Shown here one piece after another: positions 8,638 to 16,781 of a stretch of DNA of 64,000 nucleotides. Each line of letters opens with the position of its first letter. Positions within the stretch are counted from its first letter, which is position 1. Source of the DNA: Methylobacterium sp. GXS13. GTDB taxonomy: Bacteria; Pseudomonadota; Alphaproteobacteria; Rhizobiales; Beijerinckiaceae. The notes beneath the pieces are model-generated. The model was not told the DNA's origin and made no database searches. It saw only the letters and a program-made list of their open reading frames with translations. The stretch covers positions 62,001 through 126,000 of the forward strand of contig NZ_LKKO01000080.1 in NCBI RefSeq assembly GCF_001455965.1, given 5' to 3'. The position numbers and the translations under genes were made by a program.

Positions 8638-8654
8638 TGACTGGCGGTCAGTCA
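8638..8654. promoter_or_regulatory. Probable TetR operator between divergent genes
   Basis: TGACTG and CAGTCA are exact inverted half-sites separated by five bases, with further symmetry in the flanking A/T bases. This is the usual layout of TetR-family operators, and it sits between the reductase and its divergent TetR gene. Confidence 0.65.
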
Positions 8655-8779
8655 ATTTCGATTTGTCAGCTTCCGCCTGGCGTTATCCTTGCCGCTACCA
8701 GACCACACCCAGCCCCTTTCAATCCCGGCGATATCGGGTCAGGCAGGGGGCGAACGCCCGCCCGTCATGAGATCGCTGC

Positions 8780-9385
8780 GTGCCAACCAAGCCCAAGCCC
8801 AGGACCACGTCCAGGACCAAGCCTCCCGAGGAACGGCGCGAGGATCTGATGAACGCGGCGGAGCGCATGTTCCTCGATCAGGGCGTGGCCTCAACCACGA
8901 TCGAACAGATCACGACCGGGGCGGGCGTGGCGAAGGGCAGCTTCTACCTACACTTCGACTCGAAAGAGGATGTGGTCGAAGGTCTGCGCCGGCGCTTCGT
9001 CGGGCGATTGCTGGACGCGATCGAGGTCGCGGTCGAAGAACAGCCGGATGAGGACTGGAGCGGGAAGCTCGCGGCCTGGGCGACGACTTGCGGCAGCGGG
9101 TACGCCAAATCCGTACGCCTGCACGACATCGTCTTCACCGACGTGCCGCCCCCGACCCAGGACGGTTTGGCCGATAACGTCCTGATCGACAACCTGGCGC
9201 AGCTGCTCGCCGATGGCGGAGCCGCGAAAGCCTGGGCGATCGACGATGTGCGCTTCACCGCCGTCTTCCTGTTCAACGCCCTTCATGGCGTCATCCTCGA
9301 CGCCGCCAGGACAGGGCGGGCAGACGCGATCCAGCGCAAGATCGTGGCGCATTGCTTTCGGCTGGTGGGCCTGGAAACCGCGTGA
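8780..9385 (+). CDS. TetR family transcriptional regulator
   Basis: Dimeric one-component repressor of 201 residues. The N-terminal tail is basic (TKPKPRTTSRTK), followed by the TetR helix-turn-helix at about residues 22-65 (ERMFLDQGVASTTIEQI, then GVAKGSFYLHF), and an all-helical ligand-binding domain. The frame opens with GTG at 8780, and no better in-frame ATG precedes the conserved DNA-binding domain. It is divergent from the MDR reductase, with a TGAC-type palindrome in the shared promoter, so repression of that gene and of itself is the likely role. The inducer is unknown. Confidence 0.9.
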   Translation: MPTKPKPRTTSRTKPPEERREDLMNAAERMFLDQGVASTTIEQITTGAGVAKGSFYLHFDSKEDVVEGLRRRFVGRLLDAIEVAVEEQPDEDWSGKLAAWATTCGSGYAKSVRLHDIVFTDVPPPTQDGLADNVLIDNLAQLLADGGAAKAWAIDDVRFTAVFLFNALHGVILDAARTGRADAIQRKIVAHCFRLVGLETA

Positions 9386-9727
9386 TCGGCGCGTTGTGAT
9401 CTGCCGGCTGACGAGCCCCCCTCGCGATCCAAGGCGCGCGCACCCCTTGGCGGTGGAGTCCAGAGAACGCATCGCCGGCCGGCGGGCTTCTCCGAAGCCT
9501 TCGTTGCGCCCAAGTCTTTCATGATGCGTTCTAAGTCAAAGGATCTTCGTTTTAGTCGTTATAACAAAATATCGCATCAATGATTGTGCCTCTAAGTGAG
9601 TAGCGATCTTATCCGATCAAAAATCGATTAATTGGTATCTTGAGAAGGATAAATTCAACAGCAAGAAACGGGTTGCCCGCCTCAGAAGCGGAACACTAGG
9701 CTTGGATCAACCTGTTGGAGATCCGCT
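9386..9727. other. Intergenic region, AT-rich second half
   Basis: No gene seen. Positions about 9530-9670 are markedly AT-rich for this genome and lie just ahead of the DMT transporter gene, so they probably contain its promoter. No clear palindrome stands out. Confidence 0.45.
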
Positions 9728-10699
9728 ATGTCGCCCGCCGGGAACCGGTCCATGTCTGCGCCCGAATGGGCGATGCTGCTCATCCTGTCCGTCCTGTGGG
9801 GCGGCTCGTTCTTCTTCACCGGCATCGCGCTCTCCGGGCTGCCACCCCTCACCCTGGTCGTCCTGCGGGTCGGGCTCGCCGCGCTGATCCTGAACCTCGT
9901 CCTGCCGTTGAACGGGCTACGCCTGCCCCGCAGACTCAGGATCTGGACGGCCTGCCTCGGCATGAGCTTGCTGAACAATGTCCTGCCCTTCTGCCTCATC
10001 GTCTGGGGGCAAACCCATATCGCGTCCGGCCTCGCCGCCATCCTCAACGCCACGACGCCGCTCTTCACCGTGGTCGTCGCCCACCTGCTCACCATTGATG
10101 AGCGAATGACCGGCAACCGGCTCGCGGGGGTGCTCGTGGGCTTGGGCGGCGTCGCCGTGATGGTTGGGCCCACGGCGTCGGCTGGATCCAGCGCCAGCTT
10201 CATGGCGCAGCTCGCAGTGCTCGGTGCTGCCCTGTCCTACGCGTTCGCCAGCGTGTTCGGGCGGCGCTCCCTGGATCTGGGCGTCCCGCCGCTCGCATTG
10301 GCGGCCGGACAGGTCACGATGTCTACGCTGGTGTTACTGCCTGTGGCGCTGGCGGTCGACCGGCCCTGGACCCTGCCAATGCCGAGCACGCCCGTCTGGG
10401 GAGCGGTCTTCGGCATCGCGTCGCTGTCCACGGCACTGGCCTACGTGCTGTACTTCCGGATCCTGGTGCGGGCGGGGGCGACCAACCTCTCGCTCGTCAC
10501 CTTCCTGATCCCGGTCTCGGCGATCCTGCTCGGGGCGCTGGTGCTGGGCGAGCATCTCGAGCCGCGGCACTATCTCGGGATGGTCCTGATCGGCGGCGGC
10601 CTGGCGGCGATCGACGGCCGGCTCCTGCGGCGCATCTCGCGGGCCACGCAGGAGCCGGCTGAACCCAATTCACGTGTCAGCGCCAGCCGGCGTCGATGA
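9728..10699 (+). CDS. EamA/DMT family transporter
   Basis: Inner-membrane exporter of the drug/metabolite superfamily, 323 residues with about ten predicted helices formed by two EamA repeats. The first opens with LLILSVLWGGSFFFTGIAL and the second with GAALSYAFASVFGRR; the motif LNATTPLFTVVVA is typical of the family. GGAG at 9717-9720, eight bases before the ATG at 9728, favours that start over the internal ATG at 9752. Family members export amino acids, metabolites or drugs, and nothing here fixes the substrate. The gene is convergent with the XylB-like dehydrogenase. Confidence 0.9.
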   Translation: MSPAGNRSMSAPEWAMLLILSVLWGGSFFFTGIALSGLPPLTLVVLRVGLAALILNLVLPLNGLRLPRRLRIWTACLGMSLLNNVLPFCLIVWGQTHIASGLAAILNATTPLFTVVVAHLLTIDERMTGNRLAGVLVGLGGVAVMVGPTASAGSSASFMAQLAVLGAALSYAFASVFGRRSLDLGVPPLALAAGQVTMSTLVLLPVALAVDRPWTLPMPSTPVWGAVFGIASLSTALAYVLYFRILVRAGATNLSLVTFLIPVSAILLGALVLGEHLEPRHYLGMVLIGGGLAAIDGRLLRRISRATQEPAEPNSRVSASRRR

Positions 10700-11450
10700 A
10701 ATAATTGTGCCCGGTGCACATCCGGGCGTCGTCGGAGGCGAGGAAGAGCACCAGCGCGGCGACGTCGGAGGGCTGGATCCGGCCGTCCAGGCACTGGGAG
10801 GCGACGATCTCGGCCTCGCCCTCCGGGGTGTACCAGCGCTCTTGGCGGGGCGTCTGGACGTTGCCGGGCACGATGGCTGAGACCCGGATGCCGTCGCGGC
10901 CGAGGTCGCGGGCGAGCGCCCGGGTCATGCCCTCGATCGCCGCCTTGGCGGTCTGGTAGAGCGGCATGTCCTGCAGCCCGAGATGCCAGCTGATCGAGCC
11001 GAAGTTCAGGATCACGCCGCCGCCGGCTCGGCGCATCGCCGGCACCACGGCCTGGGCTGCGAAGAACAGGTGACGCAGATTCACCGCCATCCGGTCGTCC
11101 CAGTAGGCGGGCGTGACCTCATCGAGCTTGTGGCGGTCATCGTTGCCGGCGTTGTTGACCAGCACGTCGAGGCCGCCGAGCGCCGTTTCCGCCTCCGCCA
11201 CCAAGGCGCGGACCGCCTCGACATCGGTGAGATCGCAGCGCCGGTAGAGCGGCTTGTGCGCCGCGCCGGGGGAGAGCCGCGCGACCAGCGATTGCGCAGG
11301 CTCATCGGCAATGTCGCAGAACGCGACGCGGGCGCCCTGGGCGACGAAGGCTTCGACCAATCCTGCGCCGATTCCGGAGGCGCCGCCCGTCACCAGGATG
11401 CGTTTGTCGCGAAGAGACGGGTAGATGGCGGAGGTGGCGGAGGCGGGCAT
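10677..11450 (-). CDS. SDR family oxidoreductase, D-xylose 1-dehydrogenase (XylB)-like
   Basis: Short-chain dehydrogenase of 257 residues. It has the NAD-binding TGGASGIG near the N-terminus, NNAG in the core, a catalytic Ser in FGSISWH, the YxxxK pair in YQTAK, and the family-end CTGHNYFIDAGWR. Opening (SAIYPSL), core (NAGNDDRHKL) and tail closely recall the NAD-dependent D-xylose dehydrogenase of the Weimberg pathway in Caulobacter, so oxidation of xylose or arabinose to the lactone is a reasonable inference. None of the later pathway enzymes is nearby. The ATG at 11450 is chosen because it starts this conserved opening. The 3' end overlaps the convergent DMT gene by 23 bp. Confidence 0.85.
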   Translation of the reverse strand: MPASATSAIYPSLRDKRILVTGGASGIGAGLVEAFVAQGARVAFCDIADEPAQSLVARLSPGAAHKPLYRRCDLTDVEAVRALVAEAETALGGLDVLVNNAGNDDRHKLDEVTPAYWDDRMAVNLRHLFFAAQAVVPAMRRAGGGVILNFGSISWHLGLQDMPLYQTAKAAIEGMTRALARDLGRDGIRVSAIVPGNVQTPRQERWYTPEGEAEIVASQCLDGRIQPSDVAALVLFLASDDARMCTGHNYFIDAGWR

Positions 11451-11640
11451 CGGCAATTCTCCGAAGGCTGAGGCGCCGCGGATTCGCGAACGCTGCGAAG
11501 GATCTTCGAAGAGTCGACGTTTAGCGCATCGTGACGATCCCGTCCTCATCAATGGACTTGAGGCCGGCGGCCGGCAACCATTGGCGAAACGTTAACGCCT
11601 TCGGAATCACATCGGCGCGTCTTCTAGAAAGGAACACGCG

Positions 11641-12054
11641 ATGCCGCTTCGCCTCGAACTCAAGCCGTTCGAACGGCTGATCATCAACGGTGCCCTGATT
11701 CGCAACGGCGACCGGCGCTCGACCTTCCTGATCGAGACGCAGTGCAAGTTTCTGCGCGAGAGCGAGATCATCACGGAGACCGAGGCTGACACGGCCTGCA
11801 AGCAGATCCACCTGACCCTGACGGTGATCTACCTCGCCGACGATCCGGCGTCGGGCATCGACCTGTTCTTCCAGCAGGCCGCAGAACTGATTCGCTTGGT
11901 ACCGGCGGCGGCGCCGCAGGTCGCCGCCATCGCCGAGGCCGTCGAGGCCGGGACCTTCTACCCGGCGATCAAGCTCGGCCGGAAGCTGGTCGAGTGGGAA
12001 AGCGCGGCTTTGGCCCAGGCGGCCAAGCCCGCGGAGTCCGGCGCGGCCGCCTGA
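11641..12054 (+). CDS. flbT: Flagellar biosynthesis repressor FlbT
   Basis: Post-transcriptional regulator that binds flagellin mRNA and couples flagellin synthesis to assembly in alphaproteobacteria. The 137-residue protein opens with MPLRLELKPFERLIINGA, and includes NGDRRSTFLIE and FLRESEIITE, all characteristic of FlbT. The ATG follows an AGAAAGGAAC ribosome binding site. The gene faces flaF head-on with only 19 bp between stops, unlike the co-directional flaF-flbT order known from Caulobacter. No flagellin or structural flagellar gene lies in the window. Confidence 0.93.
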   Translation: MPLRLELKPFERLIINGALIRNGDRRSTFLIETQCKFLRESEIITETEADTACKQIHLTLTVIYLADDPASGIDLFFQQAAELIRLVPAAAPQVAAIAEAVEAGTFYPAIKLGRKLVEWESAALAQAAKPAESGAAA

Positions 12055-12073
12055 GCGCGCCGCAGCGCCGGCC

Positions 12074-12445
12074 TCAACCCGGATTGCCCTGGAGGCCGGC
12101 CGCGATCTCGTTGTTAATCGCCACCAGGTTGGCGATCTTCTCCGGGGTCGGTTCGATCATCGTATCGACGCAGTTGCGCAGCACGAACACGCCCAGGTTG
12201 CCGATGCCCTGCTTGATATCGGCCGGCAGCGGGTTCTCGTCGGCAGTCGCCTCGGTGGCCAGGATGGTCCAGACGCGCTGGTTGAACGACAGGGCCTCGT
12301 TGAGCCGCTTGGTGTCGCCGCTGGCGAGCGCGTGGCTGGCGCCGATCAGCTGCTGGGCCGCCTTGATGAGGACCGCCGATTCGGCTTCGCGCGGCGTCAG
12401 TGCGGACCGGGATGTCCGGGCATAGGCGTTGGCGGCGTAGTTCAT
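12074..12445 (-). CDS. flaF: Flagellar biosynthesis regulator FlaF
   Basis: Small cytoplasmic activator of flagellin translation and secretion, acting opposite FlbT. The 123-residue protein opens with MNYAANAYARTS and includes the family segments FNQRVWTILA and LGVFVLRNCVD. The ATG at 12445 is chosen over a longer frame from 12511 because it begins that conserved opening. The gene is convergent with flbT. Its own upstream region to 12613 is divergent from a small membrane-protein gene. Confidence 0.92.
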   Translation of the reverse strand: MNYAANAYARTSRSALTPREAESAVLIKAAQQLIGASHALASGDTKRLNEALSFNQRVWTILATEATADENPLPADIKQGIGNLGVFVLRNCVDTMIEPTPEKIANLVAINNEIAAGLQGNPG

Positions 12446-12613
12446 AGGCAGTCCAGCCCTGTCATCGGACCTGCCGGACAGGCAGGCTTGCGTGTAGCTG
12501 TCGCAGATCAAGTGTTAAGGCCGCGTGAGCATCCGGTCCGCCATGATCCCGCCGGGTTGGACAGAGACCAGGGACAGTGGTCGCGGAAAGCCGACCCCCG
12601 GATCGCGCCAGAG

Positions 12614-12856
12614 ATGTTGAATTTCTTCCTCGGAACTGTGGCAGGCGCGCTGATCGCGGCCGTGCTGACCATCGCGGCGGCCCGGCAACCGGAGATCCAG
12701 GCGCGGCTGGGGCTGAGGCCGGCGCCCGTGGTGGCAGCGCTGGCAGCCGTGACCAGGCCGCGCGAGCCCGATTGCGTCAAGCCGCCCGAAGCTCCCACCG
12801 TCGGCAGTCGCGACATGCTGTTCAATCGCCAGCGGTTCTGGTCGGTCGCCCCGTGA
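12614..12856 (+). CDS. Small single-pass membrane protein, unknown
   Basis: An 80-residue product that I do not recognise. Residues 3-26 form one hydrophobic helix (FFLGTVAGALIAAVLTIAAA), and the remainder is a soluble Pro/Arg-rich tail with a single Cys. The ATG at 12614 opens directly into the helix, a plausible natural start, although a much longer in-frame extension exists upstream. It is divergent from flaF. Moderate confidence that it is a real gene: length is short but the helix-plus-tail architecture is coherent. Confidence 0.6.
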   Translation: MLNFFLGTVAGALIAAVLTIAAARQPEIQARLGLRPAPVVAALAAVTRPREPDCVKPPEAPTVGSRDMLFNRQRFWSVAP

Positions 12857-12947
12857 TCCGATGAGCGATCGCTCTCGGAACTGCCGAAGTCTTCGGAAAC
12901 GGAATGAGCGGTCTTTCCACCACCACCTCACATCCTGAAGTCTAAGC

Positions 12948-13025
12948 GAAGTGTGCCTCAAAGCGAGCTTCAGGAATCGAGGGCCAACGCGAGAATTCTA
13001 TCGAAGCTCGCTTCGCGCGCACTTC
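12948..13025. repeat. 78-bp palindromic element
   Basis: An exact 11-bp inverted repeat (aagcgagcttc at 12961-12971, gaagctcgctt at 13003-13013) extends outward as an imperfect palindrome that begins with gaagtg and ends with cacttc. It sits between a small membrane-protein gene and the 3' end of the WecG-like gene. Size and symmetry resemble REP/MITE-like repeats. Confidence 0.6.
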
Positions 13026-13080
13026 AAAATCAGGGCGTGGATGGGACCCCACCCGCGGTTTGGGTGCGGCACCAGTCTCC

Positions 13081-13938
13081 TCAATCCCGCCAGCCCGAAA
13101 CCCTGTCCCGCACGGCGATGCCGATGAAGCGCCAGGACTCGATGAAATAACGGCGAAACAGCCGCCGCGGGGCGCAGAGGAACCGGAAGACCCATTCGAG
13201 GCCCAGCCGCTGCATCAGCCACGGGGCCCTGGGCACGTAGCCCGCCGCCACCGACAGGGCATCGCCGACGCAGAACACCACCGGGCTGCCGAGCGCCCGG
13301 CCCTGGCGATCGACCCAGATTTCGGATTTCGGCGCGCCGACGCCCATTACCAGCAGGGAGGTGCCGTGGGCGCGGATCCGCTCGGCCAGGGCGCGGCCGT
13401 AGGTTTCGTCATCCTCGAAGCCGAAGGGCGGCACCGCGCTCGCCACCGCACCGTCCGGGAGGCCGGCCGCCTGGAGGCGCGTGGTCAACGTGTCGGCGGC
13501 GTCCTGGCGGGCGGCAACGAAGAACACCCGGCGGGCGAAGGGGGGCGGATCGGCCAGGATACAGGCCAAGAGGTCGTGGCCGGTGATCCGTTCGGCCGGC
13601 CGGCCGCTCGCCGCCCGGGCGAGCCAGACCAGGGGCATGCCGTCGAGGGTCCGGGCCGCGGCGCGCCCATAGGCGCCCCGGAAATCCGCATCCTCGGCGA
13701 GCTGGACGATGTGGTCGACATTGGCGGTGACGATCGTGCGCGGGCTGTCCGAGGCCCGCGCCGCCACCGAGGCGACGATCGCCGCCGCCGTGCCGGTGTG
13801 GAAGCTGTAGCCGAACAGCCGTACGGTCGTGGCTGGGTCCGACACCGCGCAAGCGGGCGCAGCCGACGGTTCCCCCACGGCCCGGTCTTGCCATGCCGCC
13901 TCTGGATCTGCCGGGCCCGGGGCCTCGACATCACGCAT
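13081..13938 (-). CDS. WecG/TagA/CpsF family glycosyltransferase
   Basis: Cytoplasmic transferase of the GT26 family, which adds a sugar such as N-acetylmannosamine(uronate) or glucose to a lipid-linked intermediate during polysaccharide synthesis. Visible family marks are TANVDHIV, the LDGMPLVWLAR substrate loop, and VMGVGAPKSEIWVDR near the C-terminus. The start at 13938 gives an ATGCGTGA overlap with the stop of the Wzz-like gene, indicating translational coupling. A longer frame from 14007 would extend 23 residues into that gene and looks spurious. It is the last gene of the first polysaccharide block. Confidence 0.9.
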   Translation of the reverse strand: MRDVEAPGPADPEAAWQDRAVGEPSAAPACAVSDPATTVRLFGYSFHTGTAAAIVASVAARASDSPRTIVTANVDHIVQLAEDADFRGAYGRAAARTLDGMPLVWLARAASGRPAERITGHDLLACILADPPPFARRVFFVAARQDAADTLTTRLQAAGLPDGAVASAVPPFGFEDDETYGRALAERIRAHGTSLLVMGVGAPKSEIWVDRQGRALGSPVVFCVGDALSVAAGYVPRAPWLMQRLGLEWVFRFLCAPRRLFRRYFIESWRFIGIAVRDRVSGWRD

Positions 13939-15418
13939 CGGCGGCCCGGAAGCTGGTCCCAGGGCGGACGGAAGCGCGCCGGAACCGGCGGCGGTCGCTG
14001 TCGGCACCGAGCACCAGTGCGATGGCGCCGCCGAGCAGCATGCCGAGCACCAGGGCGACCGGCAGCACGATCTTCGGCGAGGGTGGGAAGGTGCGCTGGC
14101 GGGCCGGCGTCGCCACCGAGATGATCCGGACGTTGGTGGTGTTGAGCCGCTCCTGCTCGCTCGCCTCGCGGGCGCGCTTCAGATAGGCCTCGTAGACGCC
14201 CCGGCGGGCCTCCAGCGTCCGCTCCAGCTCGCGGAGGCCCACATAGGCGCGGTCGCTGCTGACCGTCTCCGTCTTCACCCGGTCGAGATTGGTCCGGATC
14301 GCCGCCTCGCTGGCCGCCGCCCGGTCGTAATCCTTCTGGGTCGTGTCGATGATCCGCTCCTTCTCGCGCTGGATCAGGCGCTGGAGGTCGCGCTGCTGGG
14401 CGTATTGCTCGGCCATGGCGGGGTGGCGCTCGCCGAGGCGGGTGGCGAGCTCGGCAGTGTTGCGCGAGAGCGTGGCGTATTGCTGCCGCAGCGCCTGCAT
14501 CTCCAGGGATTGCAGCATCTCCGGCAGGGCCGTGCTCGGGTCGGACGAGCGCATCTTGCGGGCCTGGTCCAGGCGCGACTTCGCCTCCGCGGTCTTGATC
14601 GAGGCGGTGACGAGCTGCTGGTTCAGGTCGCCGAGCTGCTGGTCGGTGAGCAGCCGGCCGCTCGAGGCGACGAGCTTGTGGGCCTCGCGGTAGCGGACCA
14701 CCTCGCCCTCGGCCTGCTCGACATCGCGCTTCAGGCTGCCGAGCCGGCCGGTCAGCGCGTCGTAGGCGCGCCGCGCCGTGTCGGTGCGGGCCGCGGCTTC
14801 CTCGGCGAAATAGGCGTCGCCGATCGCGTTGGCGATCTTGGCGGCCTTCTCGGGATCGCGCGACTGCACCGACACGTCGATCACGAAGGTCCGCTCGGCC
14901 CGGCGGACGCTGAGCTTGGTCTGCAGCGTGTCGAGGGCGATGTTGACCGGGTCGCGGCTGGCCGCCGGCGGCACCATGCCGAGTGCCCCCTTGATCCAGG
15001 CGATCGTGGGATTGTTGCCGTCCGGCAGCACGAACTCGTCGTCCTGGTCGAGATGGAGCTTGGCGATGACCCGGCGCAGGACGTTGTCCGACTGGATCAC
15101 CCGCACCTGGCTTTCGGCGATGGAGACGCCGCTGTCGGCCTGGGGCTGGCGGGCGTTCACCTCGTTCTCGACAACCCGCAGGTCGCTCGGATCGATGAGG
15201 ATCTGGATGGACGAGGTGTAGCGCGGCGGAATCAGGCCGAGCAGCGCGACCGCAGCCGCGACCATGAACAGGGCACCCAGCACGATGAAGCCGCTGCCCC
15301 GCCACAGGCGCCGCAGGATCACGCGCGCCTCGGTCCGGGGCTCCGGATGGGGCTCGACCTGCGGCAGCACCATGCGGACGGGCTGCTCACCGCTCATGCG
15401 TGTCGAGAAGTCGAACAT
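13931..15418 (-). CDS. Wzz/GumC family polysaccharide co-polymerase
   Basis: Inner-membrane chain-length regulator of exopolysaccharide polymerisation and export. After a short cytoplasmic segment there is a first helix (FIVLGALFMVAAAVALLGLI), the Wzz fold (YTSSIQILIDPSD), a long periplasmic coiled coil (about residues 180-410), and a second helix near the C-terminus (LPVALVLGMLLGGAIALVLG). Only about 20 residues follow, so the BY-kinase domain is absent. The ATG at 15418 has GGGAG upstream. A clear paralogue with an added C-terminal domain lies at 51.3 kb; both share the SQV-x-VI-x-SD-x-VL and ASSGRL segments. Overlaps the WecG-like gene by 8 bp. Confidence 0.92.
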   Translation of the reverse strand: MFDFSTRMSGEQPVRMVLPQVEPHPEPRTEARVILRRLWRGSGFIVLGALFMVAAAVALLGLIPPRYTSSIQILIDPSDLRVVENEVNARQPQADSGVSIAESQVRVIQSDNVLRRVIAKLHLDQDDEFVLPDGNNPTIAWIKGALGMVPPAASRDPVNIALDTLQTKLSVRRAERTFVIDVSVQSRDPEKAAKIANAIGDAYFAEEAAARTDTARRAYDALTGRLGSLKRDVEQAEGEVVRYREAHKLVASSGRLLTDQQLGDLNQQLVTASIKTAEAKSRLDQARKMRSSDPSTALPEMLQSLEMQALRQQYATLSRNTAELATRLGERHPAMAEQYAQQRDLQRLIQREKERIIDTTQKDYDRAAASEAAIRTNLDRVKTETVSSDRAYVGLRELERTLEARRGVYEAYLKRAREASEQERLNTTNVRIISVATPARQRTFPPSPKIVLPVALVLGMLLGGAIALVLGADSDRRRFRRASVRPGTSFRAADA

Positions 15419-15701
15419 GCGCCTCGCTCCCTGACCTGTCGGAGAGCGGCCGGTGCCGCCCTCCCCCGCCCTCCCGCGCCCGTCCCCGTTCCGATCACTT
15501 GCGTGCCGTTCCGGAACAGGACCTCGCCGGAGGCGGCGTTGTCCTCGATACGGCAGCAATCGACATACCGAACCAGTACTCTCGCCTTGAACCAGACCCT
15601 GCAGCAGGATCCCTGTAGATATCGCATACAGAACTAGAACGCTCTGTCACGTTTTTGTGGCGCTAACAGGCCTGAACTTGTTGGGGACTACGTAAACGGA
15701 T

Positions 15702-16781
15702 TCATGCGCGGACGGTCGCGCCCGGTGCCGCGTAGGCGTCCGCATCCCCCGCCAGGAAGCGCCGGAAGCGCTCGCTATCCCCGAACGCTGCGGCGTTCCA
15801 GTCCGCGACGTTCCGGCGGCTGGCCGCAGCCGCCCGGGTCAGACCGGCCTGCGCGATCCAGGACACGAGCGCGGATGCGGCGGACTCGGGCGCTCCGGGG
15901 CTGATCAGAAGGGCGGACTCGCCCAGCACTTCGCGGAACACGGGGGCGTCCGGAGCCACCACCGGCAGGCCACCATGCTGGACCTCCAGCAGCGGCAGGC
16001 CGAGCCCCTCGGCTTTCGAGGTCGAGAGGAGGAGGTGGCAGGAACCGGCGAGAGCCCGCAGCGCCGCGTCGGACAGGTAGCCGTAGCGGTGCAGGAAGGG
16101 CGGCGGGTCGTCCAGGAAGGCGTGGCGACCCCATCCGACCCGCCCGACCAGGTGAAGCTCCGCCGGCACCCCGGCGCGGTTGAGGGCGGCCGTCAGCGCG
16201 AGGGCGGCCGGGTAATCCTTGCGCGGCTCGATCGTGCCGATCGCCAGCAGCCGCAACGGCGCACCCGGGGCGAAGGGAGCAGGCCCCGGCAGGTCGCCGA
16301 GGCCGAAGGCATCGCGCACGGACGGGCGCAGCAGGGCGACCCGGGCCCTGGGCGCGCAGACGGCCCGCACGGCCTGCCCGGTGGTGCGGCTGTTCACGAA
16401 CAGGTTCGGGCACCAGCGGAGCGCCCGCGCGAAACTCGGACTCATGTAGAGCCGGCTCTTGAGGCTCAGATCCTCCGGCCGGTCGAGCAGGAACGTGTCG
16501 TGGACGTAGAGCAGGCAGCGCTCGGCCGCGACCGCGCAGAGCGGCCCCGGCGGGAAGCCGGGGAACAGGAACAGCGCGTCCCGGTCGGCCAGGGCCCGAA
16601 GCGGCAGGCCGAATTGCTGCTGGCCGATCATCGCCGGCAGCGAGCCGCTGGTGACGGGGCGGACCTCGTGGGGCGCCAATCGGTCGGGGGCGAACAGATC
16701 GAGGGTGATCCGCTCGATCCCGGTGACGTGGGCGCGCAGATGGGTCTGGTCGAGATAGATCCGCTTGGTGCCGGGTGTCAC
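15702..16781 (-). CDS. GT4-type glycosyltransferase
   Basis: Retaining GT-B glycosyltransferase of about 359 residues. The C-terminal nucleotide-sugar domain shows LAIGTIEPRKDYP and the donor-binding stretch SKAEGLGLPLLE followed by GGLPVVAP. The N-terminal part (YLDQTHL, GIERITLDLF) resembles mannosyl/rhamnosyl transferases of capsule loci. A GTG start at 16781 gives a 4-bp GTGA overlap with the upstream glycosyltransferase gene, so the two are translationally coupled. A longer frame from 16820 would overlap that gene by more than 40 bp. Sugar specificity cannot be inferred. Confidence 0.88.
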   Translation of the reverse strand: MTPGTKRIYLDQTHLRAHVTGIERITLDLFAPDRLAPHEVRPVTSGSLPAMIGQQQFGLPLRALADRDALFLFPGFPPGPLCAVAAERCLLYVHDTFLLDRPEDLSLKSRLYMSPSFARALRWCPNLFVNSRTTGQAVRAVCAPRARVALLRPSVRDAFGLGDLPGPAPFAPGAPLRLLAIGTIEPRKDYPAALALTAALNRAGVPAELHLVGRVGWGRHAFLDDPPPFLHRYGYLSDAALRALAGSCHLLLSTSKAEGLGLPLLEVQHGGLPVVAPDAPVFREVLGESALLISPGAPESAASALVSWIAQAGLTRAAAASRRNVADWNAAAFGDSERFRRFLAGDADAYAAPGATVRA

